DNA from: Virgibacillus proomii
GTDB lineage: Bacteria > Bacillota > Bacilli > Bacillales > Amphibacillaceae
NCBI RefSeq assembly: GCF_900162615.1
Contig: NZ_FUFN01000010.1
Coordinates: 1,952,519 to 2,016,518 of the forward strand
Length of the DNA: 64,000 nucleotides
Direction of reading: 5' to 3'
Below, in pieces: positions 9,613-18,444 of this stretch. Position 1 is the first letter of the stretch, and every line of letters begins with the position of its first letter. A program made the translations under genes and the position numbers. The notes below the pieces were generated by a model. That model ran no database searches and was not told the origin of the DNA. It saw only the letters and a list, made by a program, of their open reading frames with translations.

Positions 9613-10476
9613 ATGAACAAACATCAAATTATGCTAGTTGATGGCATGGCACTATTATTCCGCGGCTTTTTTGCTACAGCATTTCGCGGTAATTTTATGA
9701 AAACAAGTGAAGGCATACCGACAAACGGTGTCTATCAGTTTTTACGTTATTTCCTTGATGCAGTAAAGACATTTACTCCAACGCATGTCATTTGCTGCTG
9801 GGATATGGGAAGCAAAACGTTTCGTACAGAAATGTATGCAGATTATAAAGCAAATCGGGATGAACCACCAAAAGAATTAATACCGCAATTTGATTTGGTA
9901 AAAGAAGTGGTAGATAGCTTTGATATCGCAAATATAGGAATAGAAAATTTTGAAGCAGATGATTGTATCGGAACTCTAGCAAAACTTTATGCTGAGGCTC
10001 ATGAGGTATTGATTCTTACGGGGGATCAGGATATTTTACAATTAGTTGATGAAAGGATTCAAGTAGCTATTATGAAGAAAGGACAGGGGAATTATGAAGT
10101 ATATAATGAAACTAATTTCTATGAAAAGAAAGGGATTTCCCCAAATCAAATAGTAGATTTAAAAGGATTAATGGGAGATGCATCTGATAATTACCCAGGG
10201 GTAAAGGGAATTGGCGAAAAGACAGCAATGAAGCTAATACAAGCCCACGGATCAATCGAAAATATTTTAGAAAAAATCGATGAATTACCAAAAGGGGTGC
10301 AAACGAAAATAAAGATGAATATCGATATGCTTCATTTATCACGTCGTCTTGCTACGATAAACTGTAACGTTCCAATTCGTTGTGAGTTAGATCATACATT
10401 ATGGAATTATGACAGGGGAAAGATAATAAATACATTTAAAACCCTTGAGTTTAAAAATTTAGAAAAATTAGTGTGA
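9613..10476 (+). CDS. ypcP: 5'-3' exonuclease (FEN/PIN-like)
   Basis: A 287-residue exonuclease of the polymerase I 5'-nuclease type, acting on RNA primers and flaps. The N-terminal VDGMALLFRGFFA motif, the acidic metal-binding cluster NFEADDCIG and TGDQDILQLV, and the helix-hairpin-helix segment LMGDASDNYPGVKGIGEKTA are all present. The start at 9613 (MNKHQIM) is preferred over the in-frame ATG at 9595, because AGAAGGA at 9601-9607 gives a ribosome site and the earlier ATG lies inside dynA. Length and position after dynA match B. subtilis YpcP. It is followed by a terminator. Confidence 0.92.
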   Translation: MNKHQIMLVDGMALLFRGFFATAFRGNFMKTSEGIPTNGVYQFLRYFLDAVKTFTPTHVICCWDMGSKTFRTEMYADYKANRDEPPKELIPQFDLVKEVVDSFDIANIGIENFEADDCIGTLAKLYAEAHEVLILTGDQDILQLVDERIQVAIMKKGQGNYEVYNETNFYEKKGISPNQIVDLKGLMGDASDNYPGVKGIGEKTAMKLIQAHGSIENILEKIDELPKGVQTKIKMNIDMLHLSRRLATINCNVPIRCELDHTLWNYDRGKIINTFKTLEFKNLEKLV

Positions 10477-10491
10477 TCCTATCATGTTATT

Positions 10492-10521
10492 AATAGCTCA
10501 TATTTTATGGGCTATTTTTTT
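10492..10521 (+). terminator. Terminator after ypcP
   Basis: A 10-bp stem (AATAGCTCAT with ATGGGCTATT, including a G-U pair) is followed by seven T, 15 bases after the ypcP stop codon. Confidence 0.85.
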
Positions 10522-11033
10522 GCTTTTTTAAGAAACGATATTGTTTTTACATGGGGAAATCTTTTGAACGTAGCTTTGTCGTTTAGCTTAAGTGCTCAAA
10601 CTATAGCCAACTTCGATCTCCTTCCTGCAATGAGTAACATCGGCTTCAATGTCGTCATCTCACATAAAGTGCTGTATTTCTCATGTTTTTAATTATCCTG
10701 GAGTCATTGTGAGAGAAATACCAATTACCCAATGGGGGTATCGTGAGCAAGGTAAGGGGGTATCCGTTATACCTATATAGGGTATTCATTTCGTCACAGG
10801 GGGGTTCTGCATGCACGTTGTTGGGGTGTTTTACCCCTATAAAAGGCAATACCGTGTTACGGTCATTAAATTTGGAGATGACATGAAAATAATTTATAGT
10901 AAAAGAGAAATACGAAAGAATATTTTTCTCTATTAACAAAAGACGCGGTTACAAAAGATGGTTCAAACCATAACATTGTAAAATAAGGAAACCTCTTGAT
11001 ACAATAAAAAATCAGGCTATGAGGGTGGTAGTA
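10522..11033. other. Intergenic region with degenerate repeat (family 2) and hairpins
   Basis: No gene is visible. The stretch 10565-10680 resembles 42696-42790; both share an identical CTTCGATCTCCTTCCTGC core preceded by a similar 40-base segment. Further on lie the short hairpins GGGGT-ACCCC (about 10823-10840) and AGAGAAA-TTTCTCT (about 10903-10931). The last may lie in the leader of the following ABC gene. No function is assigned. Confidence 0.4.
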
Positions 11034-11681
11034 ATGTCATTGTTTCGTGTAGAAAGTTTAAAAGTTAATGGGATTTTAGAAATGGATAAGTTAGAAATAC
11101 AAGCAAATAAAATAATTTGTATTATTGGTAAAAGCGGTAGTGGAAAATCGACTTTTCTGCGGCTATTAAATCATTTAGATTCCCCTGATCAAGGGAAAAT
11201 TTTATATCATGGAGAAGATATTTCAAGTATGGATCCAATAAAGCTAAGAAGGAAAATTACGATGGTTCCGCAAACACCTGTTATTTTTCCAGGTACAATT
11301 AAAGAAAATTTGCTAATTGGTCAAAAATTTTCCGGTATAGAGTTAGCAGATGATGCTTATTTAAAGAAAGTGCTTAACCGAATATCCTTACATAAATCGC
11401 TGGAAACCCCGGCAGAAGATCTGTCAGGAGGAGAAAAACAGCGATTGTCCTTAGCAAGAGCAATGTTACTCGATGCAGAAGTATTTTTATTAGATGAACC
11501 GTCTTCTGCATTAGATAGAGCAACAGCAGATGACGTTGTCGGTGCATTTATCGATTTTATTAAAGCTGAAAATAAATCGATGCTTATGATTACGCATGAT
11601 CTTGAAATAGCAAATCGTATAGCAGATGAAACCATTGATATGGATCAATATAGTAAAGCTACAGCCATGAATCAAAGTTAA
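11034..11681 (+). CDS. fetA: ABC transporter ATP-binding protein, FetA-like (iron/metal export)
   Basis: A compact 215-residue ATPase. Walker A is GKSGSGKST, the signature is LSGGEKQRLSLARAM, Walker B is VFLLDEPSSALD, and the H-loop is MITHD. Pairing with a UPF0014 permease identifies it as the FetA (YbbL) partner of FetB, a pair known in E. coli to export iron. The start at 11034 (MSLFRVESLK) lies 5 bases after GAGGGTGG; ATG 11019 is an in-frame alternative without a ribosome site. A 163-bp insertion separates it from the permease gene and may reduce co-expression. Confidence 0.85.
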   Translation: MSLFRVESLKVNGILEMDKLEIQANKIICIIGKSGSGKSTFLRLLNHLDSPDQGKILYHGEDISSMDPIKLRRKITMVPQTPVIFPGTIKENLLIGQKFSGIELADDAYLKKVLNRISLHKSLETPAEDLSGGEKQRLSLARAMLLDAEVFLLDEPSSALDRATADDVVGAFIDFIKAENKSMLMITHDLEIANRIADETIDMDQYSKATAMNQS

Positions 11682-11700
11682 AGGAAACGTTACGAGATAA

Positions 11701-11863
11701 GAAGTTTGAGGATGTTCAAAAAATCTGGTTTCTTTACTCGAGGGCATGCCAATCGGAGCTACAAAAGGATAGTGCGGAAGGGATACATCGCTATCTTTCC
11801 TAGGACGTTGTTCCGCCCACTTCGTCGATCACGGTCTCTCTTAACCCCTTTTTGAACATGCAC
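11701..11863. mobile_element. MITE-like 163-bp insertion between fetA and fetB
   Basis: The segment is bounded by an exact 10-bp direct repeat TACGAGATAA (11691-11700 and 11864-11873), which looks like a target-site duplication. Imperfect terminal inverted repeats lie inside it: GATGTTCAAAAA near the left end and TTTTTGAACATG near the right. It codes for no protein. An internal hairpin (GGAAGGGATA with TATCTTTCC, about 11777-11801) is present. Removing it would restore a normal short fetA-fetB spacer. A similar right end (CCCCTATTTAAAACATGCACT) occurs at about 61620-61640. Confidence 0.65.
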
Positions 11864-11895
11864 TACGAGATAAACGTTGAAAGGAGTAGTAAAAA

Positions 11896-12684
11896 ATGAA
11901 TTCCACAACAGACTTGACTTTTTGGCAGCTATTATTTGCTTATGTATTTATGGTTATACTATGGATTATTGTTCGTGTAAAAGGGATACCTCGAGAAAAA
12001 TTGATTATCATTTCCACATTACGGATGACTATTCAATTAATTTTAGTTGGGTATTTATTAATGATAGTGTTCAAAAATCCGCATCCACTTACCACACTAA
12101 TCATTGTTCTGTTTATGCTCGCCTTTGCTATTTATAATGTTTATAAGCGAGCAAGTGTAGTGATTAATTTATCCGTAAAAAAGACAATTGCTTTATCGAT
12201 GGCACTAGGTATATCGATTAGTATGATTTACTTTTTGTTTGTCGTTTTACAATTAGAACCGTGGTATAATCCGCAACTATTTATTCCGATCAGCGGTATG
12301 ATTATTGGAAATGCGATGACAGGGATTACCTTAGGGGTTAATCAATTATTAATTGGTATGCGAGAGCAAAAAGCAAAAGTAGAAGGTGCTTTAATGCTTG
12401 GAGCAACTCCAAAGGATGCATCTAACTCGATTATTAACGAGGCGTTTGATTCTGCCATGCTTCCGACAATCAATTCTATGGTTGGTATGGGGATTGTGTT
12501 TTTACCGGGGATGATGACAGGGCAAATTATCGCTGGCGCTTCCCCGGTAGATGCGGTTAAATATCAAATTGCTATTATGCTTGGTGTAGCCGGTACAGTC
12601 GCAATTACAGTTGTGATCTTTCTGCATTTAACATATAAAACATTTTTCAATCATCGTGCACAATTAACTATTTCGCATGAATAA
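11896..12684 (+). CDS. fetB: FetB/YbbM family permease (UPF0014)
   Basis: A 262-residue integral membrane protein with about seven hydrophobic helices and the conserved UPF0014 segments STLRMTIQLILVGYLL, the GNAMTGITLG core near residue 136, and VGMGIVFLPGMMTGQI. With the upstream ATPase it should form an exporter of iron or another metal in the cytoplasmic membrane. The ribosome site AAAGGAG (11880-11886) precedes the ATG. It belongs to the same operon as fetA but is separated from it by the MITE-like insertion. Confidence 0.87.
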   Translation: MNSTTDLTFWQLLFAYVFMVILWIIVRVKGIPREKLIIISTLRMTIQLILVGYLLMIVFKNPHPLTTLIIVLFMLAFAIYNVYKRASVVINLSVKKTIALSMALGISISMIYFLFVVLQLEPWYNPQLFIPISGMIIGNAMTGITLGVNQLLIGMREQKAKVEGALMLGATPKDASNSIINEAFDSAMLPTINSMVGMGIVFLPGMMTGQIIAGASPVDAVKYQIAIMLGVAGTVAITVVIFLHLTYKTFFNHRAQLTISHE

Positions 12685-12889
12685 AATACTGTAGTAACAA
12701 AGACGCACTCCTTTTTTAGATGATTGACATAAGTAATCTAGAGGATAATTTAATTCTTACGCAACTTCACAACTAGTAGAAGAATATAAAGGAAAAACGA
12801 GCACATCATATTTTGCCTTCCGATAGACGGGGTTGGAAAATGATCAGATTACTTCTATAATAGAGAAAAAGTATACAGGAGGAAAAATA

Positions 12890-13306
12890 ATGATATTTCC
12901 TTCCAAAAAAGATCGATGGATGGCTGTCTTGTTATGGGGTATTGTCCTTTTAGGTGTTTTCATACCGATGATTATGGGGAATTTTATATCTGCATTGCTT
13001 ATTCTTCCCTTGATATTATTGTTATTATGGTTTTGGTTTCGTACAGATTACTGTATTATCGATAACCAGCTTAAAATCCGTTACGGACCAATTCGACAAA
13101 CCATTGATATTAATAAAATTAATACCATTTTTACAGCAAGCAAGAACCCGCTAGCTGTTGCTCCTGCTTTATCGCTTGATCGGATTGTTTTGGATTGCGG
13201 GAAGTTCGATGTAACTACAATCTCGCCACTGAATAAACAGCAATTTTTACAAATACTTATTGAAATCAATCCAAATATAAAAATCGAAAAAGGGCTTAAA
13301 TCATAA
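12890..13306 (+). CDS. Small membrane protein with bacterial PH-like domain (YyaB-like)
   Basis: A 138-residue protein with two closely spaced hydrophobic helices near the N-terminus (about residues 10-45). They are followed by a C-terminal domain that begins DYCIIDNQLKIRYGPIRQTI and continues with short beta strands, the pattern of the bacterial PH/YyaB-like domain. ATG 12890 follows AGGAGG at 12878-12883; the frame opens earlier but without a ribosome site. The function of the family is unknown; a membrane-stress or scaffold role would be a guess. Confidence 0.65.
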   Translation: MIFPSKKDRWMAVLLWGIVLLGVFIPMIMGNFISALLILPLILLLLWFWFRTDYCIIDNQLKIRYGPIRQTIDINKINTIFTASKNPLAVAPALSLDRIVLDCGKFDVTTISPLNKQQFLQILIEINPNIKIEKGLKS

Positions 13307-13319
13307 AGTACCTTCAATC

Positions 13320-13530
13320 ATTAGGGGTTTCTTTTATCCCCATCCAAAGGATCTCAAGCTAAAAGCGCGGGCGTCCTCGAAAAAGGAAACCGCTTTTTCT
13401 TCGTGCGATGCTCCTTCAAGGAAGCTTTCCTTATCCTGTTGGCCCGAACCAAACGGGGATTTGACTTGCATCCTCTCGTAGCATGGAAGTAGAGGGCTTA
13501 AGACGAGTTATATGCGAGATCATAGACCTC
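13320..13530. repeat. Degenerate intergenic repeat (family 1) upstream of cysK
   Basis: The segment containing CCGCTTTTTCTTCGTGCGATG, then CCTGTTGGCCCGAACCAAACG and GGGGATTTGA, aligns piece by piece with the repeat copy near 60090-60155. I looked for T-box features in this cysK leader (specifier hairpin, TGGNACCGCG) and found none. Confidence 0.45.
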
Positions 13531-13564
13531 TTGATTTAACTGCATAAAAGGAGGATGACGAACG

Positions 13565-14488
13565 ATGCGTGTCGTTAAAAATGTTAGTGAACTAATCGGG
13601 GAAACACCAATGGTCAAATTGAATAAGCTTGTTCCTGCTGAGGCAGCAGATGTTTATGTGAAATTGGAAATGTATAATCCAAGTCGAAGTGTGAAAGACC
13701 GCGCAGCATATAATATGATTAAAGTAGCTGAGGAGAAGGGGCTACTTAAGCCGGGAGATACGATTATCGAGCCTACTAGTGGAAATACCGGTATTGGCTT
13801 AGCGATGAATGCTGCTGCAAAAGGGTATAAAGCGATTATTGTTATGCCTGACAACAGTACAGAAGAACGCAGAAACATTTTGCGAGCATACGGAGCAGAG
13901 ATTGTTTTAACACCAAGTGAGAAGAAAATGCCCGGTGCTATCAAAAAAGCGTTAGAACTGCAAAAAGAAAATCCAGGCAGCTTTATTCCGCAACAATTTG
14001 AAAATGAAGCAAATTCGGATATCCATCGAAGAACAACAGCTTTAGAAATCTATGAGCAGATGGAAGGCGAACTGGATTCCCTTGTATGTACAGCAGGAAC
14101 TGGAGGAACGGTAACCGGCACAGGTGAAATTTTAAAAGAAAAGCTCCCAGATCTTCATATTGCTGTGGTAGAACCAAAAGGATCTCCAGTACTGTCAGGT
14201 GGAAAGCCAGGAAAGCATAAACTGGTCGGCACCAGTCCAGGATTTATTCCTGATATATTGAATACATCGATTTATGATGAGATTATCCAGATTGCGGATG
14301 AGAATGCAGTGGATTTGTTTAAACAACTTGGTCAAAAAGAAGGTATTTTTATTGGGCTTTCTGGTGCAGCTGCTGTTTTTGCTGCTATTCAAGTAGCAAA
14401 TAAACTTGGTAAAGGGAAAAAAGTGGTTTGTATTGCACCAGATTCAGGGGAGCGATATTTAAGCATGAATTTATTTGCAGAAGAGTGA
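13565..14488 (+). CDS. cysK: Cysteine synthase (O-acetylserine sulfhydrylase)
   Basis: A 307-residue PLP enzyme that makes L-cysteine from O-acetylserine and sulfide. The PLP lysine is K44 in NPSRSVKDR. The phosphate/substrate loop is EPTSGNTGIG, the glycine loop is TAGTGGTVTGTG, and the C-terminal SGGKPGKH and PDSGERYLS segments match CysK. Overall it resembles B. subtilis CysK more than the YtkP paralog. CysK-type enzymes can also make beta-cyanoalanine from cyanide, a known side reaction that may matter given the cyanide dihydratase at 53.7 kb. The ribosome site is AGGAGG. The next gene starts 62 bases downstream. Confidence 0.87.
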   Translation: MRVVKNVSELIGETPMVKLNKLVPAEAADVYVKLEMYNPSRSVKDRAAYNMIKVAEEKGLLKPGDTIIEPTSGNTGIGLAMNAAAKGYKAIIVMPDNSTEERRNILRAYGAEIVLTPSEKKMPGAIKKALELQKENPGSFIPQQFENEANSDIHRRTTALEIYEQMEGELDSLVCTAGTGGTVTGTGEILKEKLPDLHIAVVEPKGSPVLSGGKPGKHKLVGTSPGFIPDILNTSIYDEIIQIADENAVDLFKQLGQKEGIFIGLSGAAAVFAAIQVANKLGKGKKVVCIAPDSGERYLSMNLFAEE

Positions 14489-14550
14489 AGATATCATATA
14501 AGAGAGAATTACTTTCTTATGATAAAGTCATATTATCTCGGGGGAAAGAA

Positions 14551-15216
14551 GTGCGCAAACGAACGACATTTATTATAATTAGTACCATTTTTACCTGTTT
14601 GCTCCTTGCTTTTATCGAGCATGGATTAAACACCAATTATGCAATGAAATCAATTAGTAAAATAGGTTTATTTTTACTAAACATTTGGCTATATCAAGTA
14701 TTATTTAAAGACTTTCGCTTTTTAGATGTATTAACCTTAAAAAAGTTTAACCAGCGTGATTTGCAGCGATTGTTATTTTTAGGCGTCTTATCAGCAAGCA
14801 TTGTTCTTGCTGCCTATTATTTCTTTCAACCATATTTTACAATTAATCAAATTAAAGGAGATTTAACGAATCGCTTAGGGATAACTACTATAGGTTTTAT
14901 TTTTGTCGGACTGTATATAACTTTAATCAACTCATTTTTAGAAGAGTATTTCTTCCGAGGATTTGTTTTCTTTTTGCTTCCGAGAAAAATGGCTTATCTA
15001 TTTAGTCCGCTATTATTTGCCACGTACCATATTCCCATGATTGCTTTATGGTTTAGCCCGATATTGATTGGCATTTGCTTTATCGGGTTATGGCTCATTG
15101 CAATTATTTTTCATAGGGTAAATGAAAAAGATCGTACCATTTGGTCTTCCTGGATTATTCATATTTGCGCTGATATAATGATTATTTCAATCGGTATAAC
15201 ATTTTTCTATTTCTAA
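14551..15216 (+). CDS. CPBP family intramembrane glutamic protease
   Basis: A 221-residue membrane protein with about six helices and the Abi/CPBP motifs: EEYFFRGF (glutamate pair followed by arginine) near residue 130, an ATYHIP histidine segment, and a C-terminal IIHICADI histidine. Homologues are CAAX-prenyl-like proteases or bacteriocin self-immunity proteins; the substrate here is unknown. I place the start at GTG 14551, nine bases after GGGGG, because upstream in-frame codons lie in or next to the cysK end without a ribosome site. It probably shares the cysK transcript. Confidence 0.7.
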   Translation: MRKRTTFIIISTIFTCLLLAFIEHGLNTNYAMKSISKIGLFLLNIWLYQVLFKDFRFLDVLTLKKFNQRDLQRLLFLGVLSASIVLAAYYFFQPYFTINQIKGDLTNRLGITTIGFIFVGLYITLINSFLEEYFFRGFVFFLLPRKMAYLFSPLLFATYHIPMIALWFSPILIGICFIGLWLIAIIFHRVNEKDRTIWSSWIIHICADIMIISIGITFFYF

Positions 15217-15394
15217 GCATAGTTTGCTGTTAGTTGCATATAAATTTACAGCAATGACCTGATTGGGTTACATCATTCATTTCAGTTTAAAGATAATCAG
15301 CCTTTGTTTTTTAATCTTTTTTCAACTGTGGAATTGAATAGTCAATAATAGCCATAGAGAACCTTGATTGCAAAAAACTCACATTTTCTTTTTT

Positions 15395-15631
15395 ATACTA
15401 TAGGAAAGCATAAAGTTTTTAGGTTTATCCCGCATGTAAGGTGCCGTAGGGCTTCCACTATAAGATCCTGAGTTGGTACAAAAGGGTCAAAGTGGAAGAA
15501 CGGCACCTAAATGCCCGATTCGTTCAAACTAACATTGCATGTAAAAAGCATTCCACGGAATAAGTTTCACTTTATCGTATAAGAAAAAAACAGCTTTCGC
15601 TAAAGACTTGGCGACAAGCCAAATTTTTCTA
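15395..15631 (+). repeat. Intergenic repeat family 1, full-length copy
   Basis: This copy carries four blocks in the same order as the copy at 36911-37190 read on the other strand. They are a TACTATAGGAAAG block running into GGTTTATCCCGCATGTAA, then ACGGCACCTAAATGCCCGAT, then AAGTTTCACTTTATCGTATA, then a hairpin segment AAGACTTGGCGACAAGCC. It occupies most of the 650-base gap between the CPBP gene and speG. It contains no ORF. Confidence 0.75.
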
Positions 15632-15813
15632 AAAATATGCCTATCTCCCTTTGTAAAATCATTCCATTTATTCTTATACTGTATGGCGTTAATAAAAATC
15701 CAGAAATAAAATTCACAGACAATACATTGATTTCAATAACTATCATTCATTTCTAACAGTAAACGAGATTTGTTTACCTGTTAATAACAATTCCTTTATA
15801 AAAACTTTGGATA

Positions 15814-15830
15814 ATGATATAGTTTATCAT
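15814..15830. promoter_or_regulatory. Possible operator palindrome upstream of speG
   Basis: ATGATA and TATCAT form an exact 6-bp inverted repeat with a 5-base spacer, 36 bases before the speG start and near where its promoter should lie. No regulator is assigned. Confidence 0.3.
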
Positions 15831-15866
15831 GTATGTTTTAAGTTAAGCTTTTGGAGGTTATAGAAA

Positions 15867-16397
15867 ATGAACAAGGAAATTAAAATACGTTCTTTAGAGC
15901 GTGAAGATTTACAATTTGTTCATGAACTAGGAAATGATGCAAATATTATGGCCTATTGGTTTGAAGAACCATATCATTCTTTTGTAGAGTTACAGGATAT
16001 ATATGATAAGCATATTCATGATCAAAGTGAGCGGCGGTTTATTCTTGAATCAAAAGAAGGTGAAAGGCTCGGTCTCGTTGAATTAGTAGAGATTGATTAT
16101 ATTCATCGAAATGCGGAATTTCAAATCATTATTAAACCAGAGCATCAAGGTCGGGGCTATGCAGTAACTGCCGCGCGGTTAGCAATGGATTATGCTTTTT
16201 CCATATTAAATTTGCATAAACTCTATCTGATCGTTGACAAGTATAATGAAAAAGCAATTCATGTTTATAAAAAAGTCGGTTTTAAAGTCGAAGCTGAATT
16301 AAAAGATGAATTCTTCGTTGAAGGCAGTTATCATAATGCTTATCGAATGTGTATTTTTCAACATGAATATTTAAACATGAAAAATAAGCCCTCATAG
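15867..16397 (+). CDS. speG: Spermidine N-acetyltransferase
   Basis: A 176-residue GNAT enzyme that inactivates excess spermidine or spermine by acetylation. It follows the enterobacterial SpeG pattern almost throughout: SLEREDLQFVHELGNDANIM, YWFEEPYHSFVEL, and YDKHIHDQSERRF (the allosteric polyamine-site region), then the acetyl-CoA loop EHQGRGYA and the terminal RMCIFQHEYL. The ribosome site is GGAGG at 15853-15857. It stands alone between repeat-filled gaps. SpeG is patchily distributed in Gram-positives (for example on the ACME element of Staphylococcus aureus), so acquisition by transfer is possible, but base composition gives no clear sign of it. Confidence 0.9.
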   Translation: MNKEIKIRSLEREDLQFVHELGNDANIMAYWFEEPYHSFVELQDIYDKHIHDQSERRFILESKEGERLGLVELVEIDYIHRNAEFQIIIKPEHQGRGYAVTAARLAMDYAFSILNLHKLYLIVDKYNEKAIHVYKKVGFKVEAELKDEFFVEGSYHNAYRMCIFQHEYLNMKNKPS

Positions 16398-16464
16398 AGT
16401 TAATCACAGTATTGCAAGGGGTATTTTATCGAAGCGATCCTGTAATAAACCAACTATAGTAAGT

Positions 16465-16494
16465 TAAAAAACTTCCGTTGAGTGGGAGTTTTTT
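16465..16494 (+). terminator. Terminator downstream of speG
   Basis: An A-rich arm pairs with a T-rich arm through AAAAAACTTCC / GGGAGTTTTTT and ends in a T run. Confidence 0.75.
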
Positions 16495-16697
16495 ATATGT
16501 CAAGAAGTACAGCTTATGGAAAATGAATTTTGCTGATTTATATAACCTGTTCTAATCATTAACTTTAAATCGTCTTAAGCTGCAAAATCGGTAAAAGCAG
16601 TTATCGTAAATAATATAACCTTCTTAATTAATTGTAAAAGAAATGAATAAACGATTAACAATGGCCATGTTAAGTAATACTGCAGGAGGAGCTTAAC

Positions 16698-16816
16698 ATG
16701 GGGGAAAATCGACAAGAAAGGAAGCTTAAAGAAAGTGGACGTGTGGAGTCAGATCAGGATGTTGGTCTACGTTAGGGTCTGCCATGATGTCGAGTTCAGA
16801 AGAAGCAGAAAACTAA
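16698..16816 (+). pseudogene. Small gene, probably frameshifted (25 or about 39 codons)
   Basis: A strong ribosome site AGGAGG (16684-16689) precedes ATG 16698, and a perfect terminator follows, so this is a real transcription unit. The reading frame stops at TAG 16773 after 25 codons (MGENRQERKLK...DVGLR). One base out of frame it continues GSAMMSSSEEAEN to a TAA at 16814-16816, suggesting a single-base deletion near 16773 in a protein of about 39-40 residues. The polar, lysine/glutamate-rich composition resembles small spore or stress proteins of Bacillaceae, but I do not recognise the family. It may also be a sequencing error. Confidence 0.45.
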
Positions 16817-16832
16817 ATAACGGTGAAAAAAT

Positions 16833-16876
16833 AATCCTAAAGCTATCGTAAATGTCGGTCGCTTTAGGATTATTTT
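16833..16876 (+). terminator. Terminator of the small gene at 16698
   Basis: A perfect 10-bp stem (AATCCTAAAG with CTTTAGGATT) is followed by ATTTTT. Confidence 0.85.
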
Positions 16877-16962
16877 TGAATAATTATCAGGTTTTCCTTT
16901 CAAACATGTTAATCTATATATAATTCACCTATATACAAAATGAGCAATTGGAGGATGGATAA

Positions 16963-18081
16963 TTGGCATTTATTATTATAACAATCGTAGGTATTATTTT
17001 ATTTGCAGGAATCGGAATGTGGTTATTCAAAATGAAAATAATCCGTGCTGGTCCAAAATATATTATCCAATTTATTACGGAAAATACGCAAAATAAGCGT
17101 GCAGCATTATCCATTCATTACAATGGAACAAAGTGGGCAGATATAAATGCAGATGAACTGCTTCCTTTAGCAAGCACGGTTAAAATTATTGTTGCTATCG
17201 AATACGCTAGACAAGCTGCAGAGGGAAAAATTGACCCCAATCAACTTGTACTATTAGAAGAGCTTGATACGTTTTATATCCCTAATACAGATGGTGGTGC
17301 TCATGAAGCATGGATTAATGGATTAGATAACGGGAAATTGACCACAAGTGTTCCCCTAAGCGAAGTTGCTAAAGGTATGATTGCCTATAGTTCAAATGCA
17401 AATACAGATTATTTAATAAGAGTGTTAGGATTAATGGAAATTAATAATTTGCTAAAAAGCCTGGAAATAGATCATGAACCGTTATATCCAATTGTTAGTG
17501 CCCTGTTTATTCCACTACAACTAATGAATGAAGAAAATTTATCCAAACGAGAAGTTTATCATGTATTGAAGCACATGAGTATGGATGAATACAGAAAGCG
17601 AGCAATAGACATACATCATAAATGGATAAAAAATCCACCATCCAATCAAACAAAAAAACAGATATTAAAGTTGTTAAATATGAAAGTTCAAAAAGTTTGG
17701 TCTGATCGTCTGCCCAGATCCACTACGAAGTCATACGTATCTATTTTAGATAAATTGAACCGAAAAACCTACTTTGATCGAAAAGTTTATCAGTACCTTA
17801 ATTCTGTTATGGAGCAATTAATGAATAACCCTAATAATCAAAAATGGCTACTTCATGCCGGGCAAAAAGGTGGTTCGACAGCATTTGTACTGACGATGGC
17901 TATGTACGCTACGGATAAAGAAAATAACAAGACGGAATTGGCATTGTTTGCAAACAATTTATCCTATATAGAAAATATCAAGCTTAAAGCAAATTTAAAT
18001 GAATTTCAGTTAGCCTTTTTAACAGATAAGAGATTTCGAGAGTTGGTTAAAGCAAGTTTGACTAGTATACACTCACTATAA
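16963..18081 (+). CDS. Membrane-anchored class A beta-lactamase-like serine hydrolase
   Basis: A 372-residue protein with one N-terminal membrane helix (residues 2-22) and an extracellular penicillin-recognising fold. The SxxK motif is STVK at 71-74 (nucleophile S71), the SxN motif is SSN at 143-145, and a KGG box lies near residue 302. The glutamate-containing omega-loop motif of true class A enzymes is not obvious, so it may be a cell-wall hydrolase or penicillin-interacting protein rather than a resistance enzyme. It starts at TTG 16963 behind GGAGG (16950-16954). It is monocistronic, with gaps on both sides. Confidence 0.75.
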   Translation: MAFIIITIVGIILFAGIGMWLFKMKIIRAGPKYIIQFITENTQNKRAALSIHYNGTKWADINADELLPLASTVKIIVAIEYARQAAEGKIDPNQLVLLEELDTFYIPNTDGGAHEAWINGLDNGKLTTSVPLSEVAKGMIAYSSNANTDYLIRVLGLMEINNLLKSLEIDHEPLYPIVSALFIPLQLMNEENLSKREVYHVLKHMSMDEYRKRAIDIHHKWIKNPPSNQTKKQILKLLNMKVQKVWSDRLPRSTTKSYVSILDKLNRKTYFDRKVYQYLNSVMEQLMNNPNNQKWLLHAGQKGGSTAFVLTMAMYATDKENNKTELALFANNLSYIENIKLKANLNEFQLAFLTDKRFRELVKASLTSIHSL

Positions 18082-18317
18082 CGAAGACTTCCATAATTTG
18101 AGTATAACATTGCGTTTGTTTCTAGATCTTCTATTTTAATACACTAAAATGGAATGATTAAATTTAATAGTAAATTTTTTAAGACATACGCATTACTATA
18201 AATTTGTATTTGTTATATTAGTTAGGTAAGAAGAATAAAAAGATAAATAGCGAGTGAATCTGGAGAAGTCTATTATACTACAAGCCTTAGAGAAAAGAAT
18301 AATTCACTATCAAGAAC

Positions 18318-18347
18318 ATCTATTCGCAATGGAGTGAATAGATCTTT
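18318..18347 (+). terminator. Terminator-like hairpin before the merR-type gene
   Basis: An 8-9 bp stem ATCTATTC / GAATAGAT is followed by CTTTTT. It lies in the 426-base gap after the serine hydrolase; I found nothing else in that gap except the merR promoter. Confidence 0.6.
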
Positions 18348-18444
18348 TTAAATAGAGTGTTCATAAAATGATCTCGAAAATTTCTCTAAATTTTATAAGG
18401 TTTTATGATTAAGTGTAACTCAAATATTTATTTTGTAAAAAAGC

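Noticed and set aside
13307..13564. Possible T-box leader upstream of cysK
   Set aside because: There is no specifier hairpin, no TGGNACCGCG antiterminator and no terminator pair; the segment matches a dispersed repeat instead.
16963..18081. Acquired class A beta-lactamase
   Set aside because: SxxK, SxN and KGG boxes are present but the class A omega-loop glutamate motif is not evident, and no mobile context surrounds it.
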